Notes: generated from the sequence alone by a model not told the origin. DNA of 64,000 nt from Chromatiaceae bacterium (GCA_024639005.1 JAHEJD010000154.1:1-64000), one strand, 5' to 3'; numbered from the stretch's first letter, positions 42,904 to 52,637 are shown. A program made the numbers and translations.

Positions 42904-43191
42904 TCATCCGGCGTCCTGACAGGCACATCGGTAGTCGAATCTGTCTCGTACGGCGCGCAACCGGCGCAGCAGATCGTCACGGTCGCCGGCAAACACGGCC
43001 ACGCTGGGGTCATTGCGATCAAATCGCTGGTGCACCATGAGTTCTGCGGCAGGCAGCCTGTCATCCCGCTGTCCGTCGCTGATGCCCCGACAAATGGGGC
43101 ACTCATCGAGCAGGCCGGCGGCGAGGTCGATCTCGATGGCGACCGCATCGCGGGCTGCGCCGGGCCGTCTGAACAGATCGAAGAAGCCCAT
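42904..43191 (-). CDS. Hypothetical protein with CPIC and CAC motifs (95 aa)
   Basis: MGFFDLFRRPGAARDAVAIEIDLAAGLLDECPICRGISDGQRDD...; directly downstream of the DegQ-like gene on the same strand. Confidence 0.5.
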   Translation of the reverse strand: MGFFDLFRRPGAARDAVAIEIDLAAGLLDECPICRGISDGQRDDRLPAAELMVHQRFDRNDPSVAVFAGDRDDLLRRLRAVRDRFDYRCACQDAG

Positions 43192-43197
43192 GGTGCT

Positions 43198-43216
43198 TAA
43201 CCTGAAAATCTCACCG
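43198..43216 (+). repeat. Lone MITE-like terminal repeat overlapping the stop codon of the DegQ-like gene
   Basis: taacctgaaaatctcaccg, 17/19 match to tagcctggaaatctcaccg; TGA stop of the protease is within it. Confidence 0.6.
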
Positions 43217-44359
43217 GCCGGCCAGCCGCGGCCGCTCGCCGACGATCGCTACTTGTTCCAGTTCGCTGCCGTCGCGCGAGACGGTAAGCGACAATGGCGA
43301 GCCGGGGGGCCTGCTGGCGATGCGCGCCAGTATCTGCTGCGCACTCGTGACCGGTCTGCGATCGATCTTGACAATAAGATCGCCGGGTTTGAGTCCTGCG
43401 AGATCGCCAGGCCCACCCTCCAGCACACCCGATACCAGTATGCCTTCGCGAAAGTCGATCCCCATGGACTCGGCCAGCGCGGCCGTCAGATCCTGGCCGG
43501 AGATGCCCAGCCAACCACGAATGACGCGGCCGTTCTCGATGAGCTGGGCCATGACCTCTTTGGCCAGCTGAATGGGGATGGCGAAGCCGATGCCCAGCGA
43601 GCCGCCACTCTGCGAAAAGATCGCGGTATTGATCGCTACCACGTCACCGATGGCGTTGATCAGCGCACCGCCAGAGTTACCGGGATTAATGGCCGCATCG
43701 GTCTGGATAAAATTCTCGAACTCGGTGATGCCGAGTTGATTCCGTCCGGTCGCGCTGACGATGCCCATGGTCACCGTCTTCCCCACACCGAAGGGATTGC
43801 CGATGGCCATCACGACATCGCCGACCTGCAGCGCACCGGCCTCGCTCAGGCGCGCGACAGGCAGTTTGCTGCCTGCTGCCTGCAACACCGCGATATCGGT
43901 CTCCGGGTCACTGCCGACGAGTCGCGCCGGCAGATTGCGACCGTCCCCGAGGACTACCTGGATCTCGCTGGCGCCCTCGATCACGTGGTTGTTGGTCAGC
44001 ACATAGCCGTTGGGGTCGACAATGACGCCCGACCCGAGGCTGTTCTCGCGCTTGATCCGCGGGCGATTGATCTGGTTGCCGAAAAAATGCTTGAACAGGG
44101 GCTCGTCGAGCAGTGGATGGGGCTTTTCACGGGTGATTTTGGTCGCAAAGACGTTGACGACCGCAGGGGCCGCACGCCTCACTGCCTCGGCATAGGACAC
44201 AGGTCCACCGCTGCGCTCGAGCAGGATGGGCGCGGGAGTAATGGCCGGGGTGCGGCCGACCAGGTCGGGTCTCAGCAGCAGGACCACGAAGGCGGCGGCG
44301 AGACCGGTAGCGATGGACGTAAACAGGAAGGTGAATGCGCGATACCACTTCATGCGCAT
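43211..44359 (-). CDS. DegQ/AlgW/DegS-like trypsin-family serine protease with one PDZ domain
   Basis: N-terminal TM; LTNNHVIEGA (His), SDPETDIAVL (Asp), NPGNSGGALIN (Ser); single PDZ. Confidence 0.92.
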   Translation of the reverse strand: MRMKWYRAFTFLFTSIATGLAAAFVVLLLRPDLVGRTPAITPAPILLERSGGPVSYAEAVRRAAPAVVNVFATKITREKPHPLLDEPLFKHFFGNQINRPRIKRENSLGSGVIVDPNGYVLTNNHVIEGASEIQVVLGDGRNLPARLVGSDPETDIAVLQAAGSKLPVARLSEAGALQVGDVVMAIGNPFGVGKTVTMGIVSATGRNQLGITEFENFIQTDAAINPGNSGGALINAIGDVVAINTAIFSQSGGSLGIGFAIPIQLAKEVMAQLIENGRVIRGWLGISGQDLTAALAESMGIDFREGILVSGVLEGGPGDLAGLKPGDLIVKIDRRPVTSAQQILARIASRPPGSPLSLTVSRDGSELEQVAIVGERPRLAGR

Positions 44360-44398
44360 ACACTAGCATGTCAAACCAGGCCCCCGGCACAAGTTGAA

Positions 44399-45139
44399 AT
44401 GGCCAGACTCGACGACATCGTGGTGTACTGTGATGAACGGCTGGATGCCTCCGCGTTCGACGACTATTGCCCGAACGGCCTTCAGGTCCAGGGGCGCGAT
44501 GAAGTGGCCCGCCTGATATCCGGTGTCACCGCCAGTCAGGCCCTGGTGGATGCGGCAGTCGCCGCAAGTGCGGACCTGCTGCTGGTGCATCACGGCTATT
44601 TCTGGCGGGGTGAGGCGGCGCCGCTGGTGGGCATTAAGGGCCGGCGACTAAAGGCCCTGCTGAGGGCCGATACCAGCCTCCTGGCCTATCATCTGCCGTT
44701 GGATGCGCATGAGACGCTGGGCAATAATTATCAGCTGGGCCTGCGGCTGGGTTTCGAGGGGGCGGCACGGGTTGCGGGTCTTCTGTGGGGTGTGGATCTC
44801 GCGCAACCCACTGGCGCCGACGCCTTGGTAGATAGGGTCGCAAAGGCGCTGGATCGTACACCGCTGGTGATCGGGCCGGCCGGCCTGGTGCGCCGGGTCG
44901 CCTGGTGTACCGGCGCAGCACAGGGCATGATCGAACAGGCGGCCGCGGCCGGTTTCGATGCCTTCATCAGCGGTGAGATCTCTGAACAGACGGTGCATCA
45001 GGCGCGCGAGTTGGGGATGCTCTACCTCGCCGCCGGTCATCACGCCACCGAACGCTATGGCGTGCAGGCGCTGGGGGCAGCGGTCGCAAACCATTTCGGG
45101 ATCGCGCACCGGTTTATTGACATCGACAATCCGGTTTGA
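44399..45139 (+). CDS. Nif3-like dinuclear metal center protein
   Basis: FDDYCPNGLQVQG ... LLLVHHGYFWRGE ... YHLPLDAHETLGNNYQLG; ATG at 44399 chosen, the 43013 ORF start is antisense to the protease. Confidence 0.92.
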   Translation: MARLDDIVVYCDERLDASAFDDYCPNGLQVQGRDEVARLISGVTASQALVDAAVAASADLLLVHHGYFWRGEAAPLVGIKGRRLKALLRADTSLLAYHLPLDAHETLGNNYQLGLRLGFEGAARVAGLLWGVDLAQPTGADALVDRVAKALDRTPLVIGPAGLVRRVAWCTGAAQGMIEQAAAAGFDAFISGEISEQTVHQARELGMLYLAAGHHATERYGVQALGAAVANHFGIAHRFIDIDNPV

Positions 45140-45197
45140 ACGGCGAGGGCTTTACGGGCGCATTTATTCGACGTTTTCTGGTCACTGTGTGCATTGG

Positions 45198-45226
45198 TTG
45201 ACCGCGCTATCGCCTTATTAGAAAAT
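45198..45226 (+). promoter_or_regulatory. Predicted promoter for petABC overlapping an inverted repeat
   Basis: TTGACC - 17 bp - GAAAAT; GTTGACCGCG (45197-45206) / CGCGGTCGAC (45228-45237) imperfect inverted repeat. Confidence 0.35.
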
Positions 45227-45324
45227 CCGCGGTCGACTGAGGAAATTCAGTATATTATTAAGATTCAAACCGAAATCAGGGCGGTCTCTTTCACGTCCGC
45301 ATTCGGGTCTTTTGGAGCCCACTC

Positions 45325-45921
45325 ATGAGTATAGAAGAAGGCGTAGACCTCAAGAAACGCCGCTTCCTGACCGTCGGCACGGCCGTCGTGGGAGCGATCG
45401 GCGCCGGCTTTGCCGCCGTTCCCTTCATCGCGTCCTGGAACCCTTCGGAGCGTGCCAAGGCCCTTGGTGCGCCGGAAGAGGCCGACATCACCAATCTCGA
45501 GCCCGGGGCTCTGCTGCGCGTCAAGTGGCGTGGCAAGGTGTGCTGGGTCGTGAACCGTACCGAGCAAAACATCGCTGACCTCAAGACCCTGACGGACAAG
45601 TTGGCCGATCCAAATTCAGAGGTCCCCCAGCAACCCCCGTATGCGCAAAACGAGACGCGCTCGATAAAGCCCGAGTACGCGGTCCTGGTCGGAATCTGTA
45701 CCCATCTGGGCTGCTCGCCAACCTATCGTCCCGAGGTGGCACCGGCCGATCTCGGCGATGATTGGAAGGGCGGATTCTTTTGCCCCTGTCACGGTTCGAG
45801 CTTCGACCTCGCCGGTCGGGTCTACAAGGCCGTACCGGCGCCGACCAACCTGGTCGTGCCGCCCCACCAATACCTGTCCGAAAACGTGATCCTAATCGGC
45901 GTAGACGGAGGTGCCGTATGA
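45325..45921 (+). CDS. petA: Ubiquinol-cytochrome c reductase iron-sulfur (Rieske) subunit
   Basis: GICTHLGCSP and FFCPCHGSSFD cluster-binding motifs; N-terminal Tat-like/TM. Confidence 0.97.
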   Translation: MSIEEGVDLKKRRFLTVGTAVVGAIGAGFAAVPFIASWNPSERAKALGAPEEADITNLEPGALLRVKWRGKVCWVVNRTEQNIADLKTLTDKLADPNSEVPQQPPYAQNETRSIKPEYAVLVGICTHLGCSPTYRPEVAPADLGDDWKGGFFCPCHGSSFDLAGRVYKAVPAPTNLVVPPHQYLSENVILIGVDGGAV

Positions 45922-47138
45922 GCTTAATGACCTGGATCGATGACCGCTTCCCGGCCACCAAGGTCTGGAATGAGCACCTGGCGCAGTACTACGCGCCCAA
46001 AAACATGAACTTCTGGTACTTCTTCGGCTCGCTGGCCATGTTGGTGCTGGTCAACCAGATCGTGACCGGAGTGTGGCTGGCGATGATGTACAAACCGTCG
46101 GCAGCCGATGCCTTTGCGTCGGTCGAGTACATCATGCGCGATGTCGACTACGGCTGGCTAATCCGTTACATGCATTCGACCGGCGCCTCGGCATTCTTCC
46201 TAGTCGTCTACTTCCATATGTTCCGTGCCCTGATCTATGGTTCGTATCAGAAGCCGCGCGAGCTACTGTGGATCATCGGCGTGCTGATCTACCTGGCGAT
46301 GATGGCGACCGCGTTCATGGGCTACCTGCTCCCCTGGGGGCAGATGTCCTATTGGGGCGCCCAGGTCATCGTCAACCTGTTTGCCGCCTTCCCGTTCGGT
46401 ATCGGAGAGCCGTTGTCGATATGGATTCGCGGTGACTACGTGATATCGGACGCGACGCTGAACCGCTTCTTTGCACTACACTTCCTGCTGCCTTTCGTGC
46501 TCGCGGCGCTGGTGTTCCTTCACATAGTCGCGCTGCACAAGGTCGGTTCCAACAACCCGGACGGCGTCGATATCAAGAAAGTCAAAGACGAGAACGGCAT
46601 CCCGCGCGACGGCATCGCGTTCCATCCCTATTACACCGTCAAGGATTCGGTGGGCGTGGGCGTGTTTCTGATCTTCTTCACTGGCGTGATCTTCTTCTGG
46701 CCGGATTTCGGCGGCCTGTTCCTCGAGCCGCCGAATTTCGAGCCGGCAAACCCGCTCAAGACGCCCGAGCACATCGCGCCCGTTTGGTATTTCACGCCCT
46801 TCTACGCGATGCTGCGTGCCGTGCCGCCGATGTTCAGCTCCCAGTTTCCGGGCGTGATCGTGATGTTTGCGGCCATATTGATACTCTTCTTCGTGCCCTG
46901 GCTGGACCGCAGCCCGGTCAAGTCGATCCGTTACAAAGGCATGCTGTCCAAAATCGCCATCGCGATCTTTGTTGTCACCTTCGTCGTACTGGCGTGGTTG
47001 GGTATGCAGTCCTCCACGCCGGCCAAGACCCTGCTGGCGCAGATCTTCACGGCGATCTACTTCGCGTTCTTCCTGCTGATGCCCTTCTATACCAAGATGG
47101 AAAAGACCAAGCCGGTGCCTGAGCGGGTGACGTCATGA
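45918..47138 (+). CDS. petB: Cytochrome b
   Basis: MSLMTWIDDRFPATKVWNEHLAQYYAPKNMNFWYFFGSLA; overlaps petA stop. Confidence 0.97.
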   Translation: MSLMTWIDDRFPATKVWNEHLAQYYAPKNMNFWYFFGSLAMLVLVNQIVTGVWLAMMYKPSAADAFASVEYIMRDVDYGWLIRYMHSTGASAFFLVVYFHMFRALIYGSYQKPRELLWIIGVLIYLAMMATAFMGYLLPWGQMSYWGAQVIVNLFAAFPFGIGEPLSIWIRGDYVISDATLNRFFALHFLLPFVLAALVFLHIVALHKVGSNNPDGVDIKKVKDENGIPRDGIAFHPYYTVKDSVGVGVFLIFFTGVIFFWPDFGGLFLEPPNFEPANPLKTPEHIAPVWYFTPFYAMLRAVPPMFSSQFPGVIVMFAAILILFFVPWLDRSPVKSIRYKGMLSKIAIAIFVVTFVVLAWLGMQSSTPAKTLLAQIFTAIYFAFFLLMPFYTKMEKTKPVPERVTS

Positions 47139-47962
47139 ACAAGCTGTTCGGTGTCATGGCGCTGAGCCTGCTGTCGTTCGCCCTAATGCCGCTGACGGCG
47201 ACAGCCGCGGGTGGTGAGGTCAAGCTGCAGCAGGCCAACGTCGACCTCAGTAACAATGCGGCCATCCAGCGCGGCGCCAAGTACTTCGTTAACTACTGTA
47301 TGGGGTGCCACTCTGCCCAGTATGTCCGGTATAAACTGTTCACCGAGGTCGGCCTGACCGAAGATGACATCGAGGACAATCTGATATTCACCGACGGCAA
47401 GGTCGGTGGCCTGATGAAGATCGCCATGCCGGAAGACGATGCCGCAAGGTGGTTTGGTGCCGCAGCGCCGGACCTGACCCTGACCGCCCGCATCAAGCAT
47501 GGCGGCGCGGATTGGATCTACAGCTACCTAAAAGGCTTCTACACGGACCCATCGCGGCCCTTGGGCGTCAACAACACGGTATTCGCCAACGTGGGGATGC
47601 CGCATGTGCTTTGGCGACTGCAGGGTATCCAGGATCCGGTATACAAATACGAGGTGCATCATGAGGGGCATACGGTCGCCTCTTTCGACAACGAGGCCGA
47701 GGCGGAAGCCTATGCCAAGGAGCGCGGCGAGACCTACCGCCTGGAACGCGTTGTCGATCGACTCGAGTTGGTGCAGCCCGGGAGCATGACCCCGCTCGAG
47801 TACGATCAGGTGGCGCGCGATCTGGCTACCTTCCTTACCTTCATCGCGGAACCGATGAAGCTTGAACGCCAGCGCATCGGGGTGTGGGTGCTGCTGTTTT
47901 TGATCGTGTTTACTGTCCTGGCCTACTTCATGAAGAAGGAATGGTGGAAGGACGTCCACTGA
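47135..47962 (+). CDS. petC: Cytochrome c1
   Basis: YFVNYCMGCHSAQYVRY heme motif; C-terminal TM anchor. Confidence 0.96.
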   Translation: MNKLFGVMALSLLSFALMPLTATAAGGEVKLQQANVDLSNNAAIQRGAKYFVNYCMGCHSAQYVRYKLFTEVGLTEDDIEDNLIFTDGKVGGLMKIAMPEDDAARWFGAAAPDLTLTARIKHGGADWIYSYLKGFYTDPSRPLGVNNTVFANVGMPHVLWRLQGIQDPVYKYEVHHEGHTVASFDNEAEAEAYAKERGETYRLERVVDRLELVQPGSMTPLEYDQVARDLATFLTFIAEPMKLERQRIGVWVLLFLIVFTVLAYFMKKEWWKDVH

Positions 47963-47989
47963 TTATTCCCACTTCCGGCGGGAAATGAA

Positions 47990-48024
47990 GGGCGCATAGT
48001 CTGGTATACTATGCGCCCTTTTAT
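47990..48024 (+). terminator. Predicted intrinsic terminator after petC
   Basis: GGGCGCATAGT-ctggtat-ACTATGCGCCC perfect 11-bp stem followed by TTTTAT. Confidence 0.75.
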
Positions 48025-48074
48025 GTCCCGTACCCGCGCTGGCGCTGGACGGCAACAACCGGGAGTAAACATTG

Positions 48075-48701
48075 ATGACCGCCGTCGCCACCCGCCGCTC
48101 CGTGATGACTCTGTTCTCCGATCCACGAAGTCTACACAGTCATCGCGTGCGCATGGTGCTGGCCGAGAAGAACGTCACCTGCGATATCATTGATGTGGAT
48201 CCCATGAACACGCCCGATGACGTCATGGATCTGAATCCCTATGGTACTGTTCCGACGCTGGTGGATCGCGACCTTGCGCTCTACGACTCGCGCATCATCT
48301 GCGAGTACCTGGACGAACGTTTCCCACACCCGCCGCTGCTACCGGTAGACCCGGTTTCGCGCGCAAGCGCCCGCCTGTACATGTTTCGTGTGGAGAACGA
48401 CTGGTACGGTCTGGTTGACCAAATCCTGGCGGGCGGCAAGCCTGCGACCAAGGCGCGCAAAGAGCTGCGCGAGGGTCTGACCGCGGCAGCGCCCGTGCTG
48501 GCGCATCGTCCCTTTTTCATGAGTGACGAGTTCAGTCTGGTGGACGCGAGTATTGCACCGTTGCTATGGCGCCTCCCGATGCTTGGCGTCGAGATTGCTG
48601 GCCATGAGGCCAAGCAGGTCAACACTTACGCTGGCGGCCTGTTCACGCGCAACGGCTTTGTCGCCAGTCTCACCGAACAAGAGCGCGAGATGCGCCGCTA
48701 G
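48075..48701 (+). CDS. sspA: Stringent starvation protein A (GST-like)
   Basis: MTLFSDPRSLHSHRVRMVLAEKNVTCDIIDVDP; followed by sspB. Confidence 0.93.
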   Translation: MTAVATRRSVMTLFSDPRSLHSHRVRMVLAEKNVTCDIIDVDPMNTPDDVMDLNPYGTVPTLVDRDLALYDSRIICEYLDERFPHPPLLPVDPVSRASARLYMFRVENDWYGLVDQILAGGKPATKARKELREGLTAAAPVLAHRPFFMSDEFSLVDASIAPLLWRLPMLGVEIAGHEAKQVNTYAGGLFTRNGFVASLTEQEREMRR

Positions 48702-48724
48702 CTGTCTATCCCCTAGCGCGCAGC

Positions 48725-49123
48725 ATGGGCTCTATGACATCGAATCGACCCTACCTTATTCGAGCGCTGTACGAATGGCTGGTCGATAACGATCTGACCC
48801 CCTATCTGCTGGTCGACGCCAATCGTGAGCCCGTGCATGTTCCAGAGCACTACGTCGAAGATGGTCGGATTGTACTTAATGTCAGCCCGAATGCGGTTCG
48901 TGATCTAACGCTCGGCAACGAGCTGATCGCGTTCGAGGCACGTTTTGGCGGAACGGCGTTTTCCATCTCACTGCCGCCGGATGCGGTACTCGGCGTCTAT
49001 GCGCGGGAGAACGGGAAGGGGATGCTGTTCCCCGAGGAAGGCCTGCAGGAACCGGAGCCGCCGCAACCCGACCCGCCGGCGCCGTCACCCAACGGCCGGC
49101 CATCGCTGAAGGTGGTGAAGTAG
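48725..49123 (+). CDS. sspB: ClpXP protease specificity-enhancing factor SspB
   Basis: SNRPYLIRALYEWLVDNDLTPYLLVDAN; C-terminal LKVVK-type tail. Confidence 0.94.
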   Translation: MGSMTSNRPYLIRALYEWLVDNDLTPYLLVDANREPVHVPEHYVEDGRIVLNVSPNAVRDLTLGNELIAFEARFGGTAFSISLPPDAVLGVYARENGKGMLFPEEGLQEPEPPQPDPPAPSPNGRPSLKVVK

Positions 49124-49128
49124 CGGCC

Positions 49129-49536
49129 TCAGCGGTCCTTGCGTCGGAACGGGATGACTTTGCGCTCCTTGTCGGCAACCGGGGCAGTCGTCTGCGTCTC
49201 CGCCCGAACGACCTCGATCGGCGGCTTGTCGCTCTCTTTCATCAGGCCGTCGTCGATCGCCTCGAGCCGCGTACCCAGCATCAGCACATAACCGATCCGA
49301 CGCCCGACGCCCTCGAGGCTGAACTCGAAGCGAAACATGCGGCGCAGGCGCAATCCCTCTGTGGTCCAGCGCATGCCGAATCGCACCGGTGCGACCGTAT
49401 CGTCCAGAAACTGCAGCCCGCGTTTTTCACAGTGACGGCGTGCGAGGATGGTCGCGAACTCGCGCGCACGAGCGGCGCTCAGCCAGACCAAGGCGAGCGC
49501 CAGGAGTACCAGAAACGGCAGCAGGGTAGTGATCAT
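49129..49536 (-). CDS. DUF3301-like membrane-anchored hypothetical protein
   Basis: MITTLLPFLVLLALALVWLSAARAREFATILARRHCEKRGLQFLDDTVAP. Confidence 0.75.
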   Translation of the reverse strand: MITTLLPFLVLLALALVWLSAARAREFATILARRHCEKRGLQFLDDTVAPVRFGMRWTTEGLRLRRMFRFEFSLEGVGRRIGYVLMLGTRLEAIDDGLMKESDKPPIEVVRAETQTTAPVADKERKVIPFRRKDR

Positions 49537-49620
49537 GATGCGTGTCGTCTCGTCACCGGCCAGAAACAGAGCATACACGCTGGGCGCAGTTCGCGGATAT
49601 CTTGAGCCCTTGATGTGGCC

Positions 49621-50424
49621 TCATCCGCTAAGGCGATCACGGCGCAGGCGTGAGCGCACGTCGAACAGGCGTTTTGATCCCAGCAATACCGCGGCCATGC
49701 TGCCCAGGCCGGTGCCGGCCGCGATAAGAAACAGGATCAGCAGCTGATATTTCGCCGCATCCATGGGCGGGCTTCCGGCCAGGATCTGTCCTGTCATCAT
49801 GCCGGGAAGGCTGACGATACCCGCCGTCGTCATCGCATTCACGATCGGGATCAACCCAGAACGCAGCGCGTCACGTTGGATATCACCGATCGCCTGGCTG
49901 GCGTCCTGACCGAGCGCGAGACGGGCCTCGATCTGGCCCGCCTTGTCGAGCGTTTGGCGGGTCAGGTTATCGAGTGCGACCGCGATGCCGGTCATGGTAT
50001 TGCCGAGCAGCATGCCGAGCAGCGGGATCGAGTACTGCGGGGTGTACCAGGGCGCCGGCTGTAATAGCACCGTCAGGGCCAGTGTCGTGATCGAAAATGA
50101 GGATAGAAACATCGACAGCGTGCCGGTCCCATATCCCCAGAAGCCATGCAGACGGTGTCTCTGTCTGGCCATGATTTCATAGCCGGCTACGGCCAGCATC
50201 ACCGTGGCCAGTAGTCCGATCAGCCAGGGGTTGGCGGTATTGAACAGGGCCTTGAGGACCAGGCCGAGCAGCAGCAGTTGCACTGTGCTGCGCGCTGCGG
50301 CGATCAGCATGCCTCGGGCGATGCCCAGATGCAGCTGCCAGGAGAGCGCGGCCAGGAGCAGGACCAGGCCGGCTGCGACCGCGAGGTCGAATGCGCTCAG
50401 TGCGATCAGGGTGTCAGAGGCCAT
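49621..50424 (-). CDS. fetB: FetB/UPF0014-family ABC transporter permease
   Basis: MASDTLIALSAFDLAVAAG...RSTVQLLLLGLVL...LGMLLGNTMTGIAVALDNL. Confidence 0.88.
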   Translation of the reverse strand: MASDTLIALSAFDLAVAAGLVLLLAALSWQLHLGIARGMLIAAARSTVQLLLLGLVLKALFNTANPWLIGLLATVMLAVAGYEIMARQRHRLHGFWGYGTGTLSMFLSSFSITTLALTVLLQPAPWYTPQYSIPLLGMLLGNTMTGIAVALDNLTRQTLDKAGQIEARLALGQDASQAIGDIQRDALRSGLIPIVNAMTTAGIVSLPGMMTGQILAGSPPMDAAKYQLLILFLIAAGTGLGSMAAVLLGSKRLFDVRSRLRRDRLSG

Positions 50425-51016
50425 CTGTGCGCCGCAGCTCGCCCGCCTCAATGCGGTATTGGGTCGTCGCCACGCGTGACCGCTGGGCCGGTTCATGGCT
50501 GACCCAGAGGGCACTGCCCGCCGTGCGCTTGCGCCAGGCCTCGATCAGCGCCTCAACACAGAGGGTGTTGGTCTGATCGAGATTGGCCGTCGGTTCGTCG
50601 AGCAGCAGCGCCGACGGCGCATGGGCGAGGGCGCGCGCGAGCGCCAGACGCTGCCGCTCGCCGCTCGAGAGCCGTTGCACCTGCCACTGCAGCACATGCT
50701 CGTCGAAGCCCAGCGCCTCGAGGTCGGCCTGCGGCCAGTGCGGCGCGTGCGGCCCCACCTGCGGCGCCCACCAATGGCTTTCGGCGGCGACATAGATCAC
50801 CTGTCGGCGCCATGCGGGTCCGCTCAGGCTGCTGCGCGCCCGTTCGTCCAGCCACACCTCGCCGTCGGCCTCGTCGAGGTCGGCGATGGCACGCAACAGC
50901 AGGGTCTTGCCACTGCCCGAGGGGCCGAATACTGCAGTGCAGCTGCCGGCCGCGATGGTCAGTCCGGCGGCATTCACGCCGGGGCGGGCAAGGCGCTCTA
51001 TGCGCAAGCTGCTCAC
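50414..51016 (-). CDS. fetA: ABC transporter ATP-binding protein, FetA-like
   Basis: AVFGPSGSGKTLLLRAIADLDEADG, LSSGERQRLALARAL; GTG start at 51016 overlapping trmB stop; longer ORF-track start rejected. Confidence 0.85.
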   Translation of the reverse strand: MSSLRIERLARPGVNAAGLTIAAGSCTAVFGPSGSGKTLLLRAIADLDEADGEVWLDERARSSLSGPAWRRQVIYVAAESHWWAPQVGPHAPHWPQADLEALGFDEHVLQWQVQRLSSGERQRLALARALAHAPSALLLDEPTANLDQTNTLCVEALIEAWRKRTAGSALWVSHEPAQRSRVATTQYRIEAGELRRTDGL

Positions 51017-51717
51017 GTGTGCCGGTGGAAGATCAGATCCCAGACGCCGTGGCCGAGGCGCTGGCCACGCCGCTCGAATTTGGTCAGCGGGCGCGAGTCC
51101 GGGCGCGGGGCGAAATTGCCCGGGCCCGCCGGGTTCCGAAAGCGCTCGGAGTCGGCGCTGAGCACGTCGAGCATATGCTTGGCATAGTCCTGCCAGTCGG
51201 TCGCGGCATGCAGATGGCCTCCGGGGCGAATTACCCGCGCCAGCTCCTCGACGAGCGATGCCTGCAGGATGCGGCGTTTGTGATGCCGTTTTTTCTGCCA
51301 CGGGTCGGGGAAGAACAGGTATACCGCCTCGAGGCTGGCGGCGGGGAGCATGTGCCTCAGAACCTCGACGGCATCATGGCGAATGACCCGTACGTTGGTG
51401 CAGCCAAACTCTTCCAGTTTGAGCAACAGATGACCCAGCCCCGGCGTATGTACCTCCACGCCGAGATAATTGCGCTCCGGGTGACGGCGCGCCATCTCTG
51501 CGAGGCTCTCTCCATTGCCGAAGCCGATCTCCAGATACACAGGGTGGGCATTGCCGAAGATCGCGGCAAGCGCGAGGGGCTCCGTCTGGAAATCCAGTCC
51601 CCAGCGCGGCCACAGCGACTCGAAGGCGCGCTTTTGGCCCGGCGTGAGGCGGCCCTCGCGACGCACGAAGCTGCGGATGGGGCGGCGGGCGGCGCTGTTG
51701 TTCTCTGTCTCGGCCAT
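51013..51717 (-). CDS. trmB: tRNA (guanosine(46)-N7)-methyltransferase
   Basis: YLEIGFGNGESLAEMARRHPERNYLGVEVHTPGL; FPDPWQKKRHHKRR. Confidence 0.95.
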   Translation of the reverse strand: MAETENNSAARRPIRSFVRREGRLTPGQKRAFESLWPRWGLDFQTEPLALAAIFGNAHPVYLEIGFGNGESLAEMARRHPERNYLGVEVHTPGLGHLLLKLEEFGCTNVRVIRHDAVEVLRHMLPAASLEAVYLFFPDPWQKKRHHKRRILQASLVEELARVIRPGGHLHAATDWQDYAKHMLDVLSADSERFRNPAGPGNFAPRPDSRPLTKFERRGQRLGHGVWDLIFHRHT

Positions 51718-51788
51718 TCGGAGGTGCGGTCCGGGGGTCTCTTTGTGTCGAACGCCGGGCCAGCCGGTACTTACTTGTCGGGTTTGGG

Positions 51789-52583
51789 TCAATCGAAAAA
51801 CAGGCCCTCGAGCGGTGACGAGGCGGAGGCAAAGCGTTTGGCCGGCATCCGACCAGCCAGATAGGCCTCGCGTCCGGCCTCGATCCCCTTGCGCATCGCG
51901 CTGGCCATCAGCACCGGCTTCTGCGCCGCGGCGATGGCGGTGTTCATCAACACGCCGTCACAACCGAGTTCCATGGCCACCGCGGCGTCCGAGGCGGTGC
52001 CGACGCCGGCATCGACCAGGACCGGGACCGAAGCGTTCTCGACGATAGTGCGGATGTTGAGTTTATTCCGGATCCCGAGGCCGGAACCGATCGGTGCAGC
52101 CAGCGGCATCACCGCGACACAGCCCATGGCCTCGAGTTCGCGCGCCATAATGGGGTCATCGTTGGTGTAGACCATGATCTTGAAGCCGTCGCGGACCAGC
52201 TCCTCGGCGGCCTTCAGCGTTGCGATCACGTCCGGAAACAGCGTCTTTTCGTCACCCAGCACCTCGAGCTTCATCAGGTCGTGGCCGTCCAGCAGCTCGC
52301 GCGCCAGCCTGCAGGTCCGCACTGCCGTCTCGGCGTCGTAACAGCCTGCGGTGTTGGGCAGCAGCGTAAATCGGTTGGGCGGCAGCACCTCGAGGATGTT
52401 GGGCTCATCGGTGTTTTGACCGATATTGGATCGACGTACCGCGATGGTGACGATCTCGGCGCCGCTGGCGTCAACCGCCGCGCGCGTCTCGTCCATGTCC
52501 CTGTACTTGCCGGTCCCGACCAACAGGCGCGATGAGAAGGTGCGGTCAGCAATAATCAGCGGGTCAGTGAGATTCTGAGGCAT
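51789..52583 (-). CDS. thiG: Thiazole synthase
   Basis: [22 protein letters not shown] ... [31 protein letters not shown]. Confidence 0.96.
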   Translation of the reverse strand: MPQNLTDPLIIADRTFSSRLLVGTGKYRDMDETRAAVDASGAEIVTIAVRRSNIGQNTDEPNILEVLPPNRFTLLPNTAGCYDAETAVRTCRLARELLDGHDLMKLEVLGDEKTLFPDVIATLKAAEELVRDGFKIMVYTNDDPIMARELEAMGCVAVMPLAAPIGSGLGIRNKLNIRTIVENASVPVLVDAGVGTASDAAVAMELGCDGVLMNTAIAAAQKPVLMASAMRKGIEAGREAYLAGRMPAKRFASASSPLEGLFFD

Positions 52584-52637
52584 CGTGGATGGTTTCCCGG
52601 GTTTGCATTGGATGAAGACGACGCGACTGGCTGGTAT

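Noticed and set aside
43013-44398. N-terminal 460 codons of the 708-aa plus-strand ORF
   Set aside because: Antisense to the DegQ-like protease; only the C-terminal part from 44399 is a real (Nif3-like) gene, not a fusion.
52565-52581. cagtgagattctgaggc at the thiG start, loosely like the repeat terminus
   Set aside because: Only about 13/19 matches and it encodes the ThiG N-terminus; too weak to call a repeat end.
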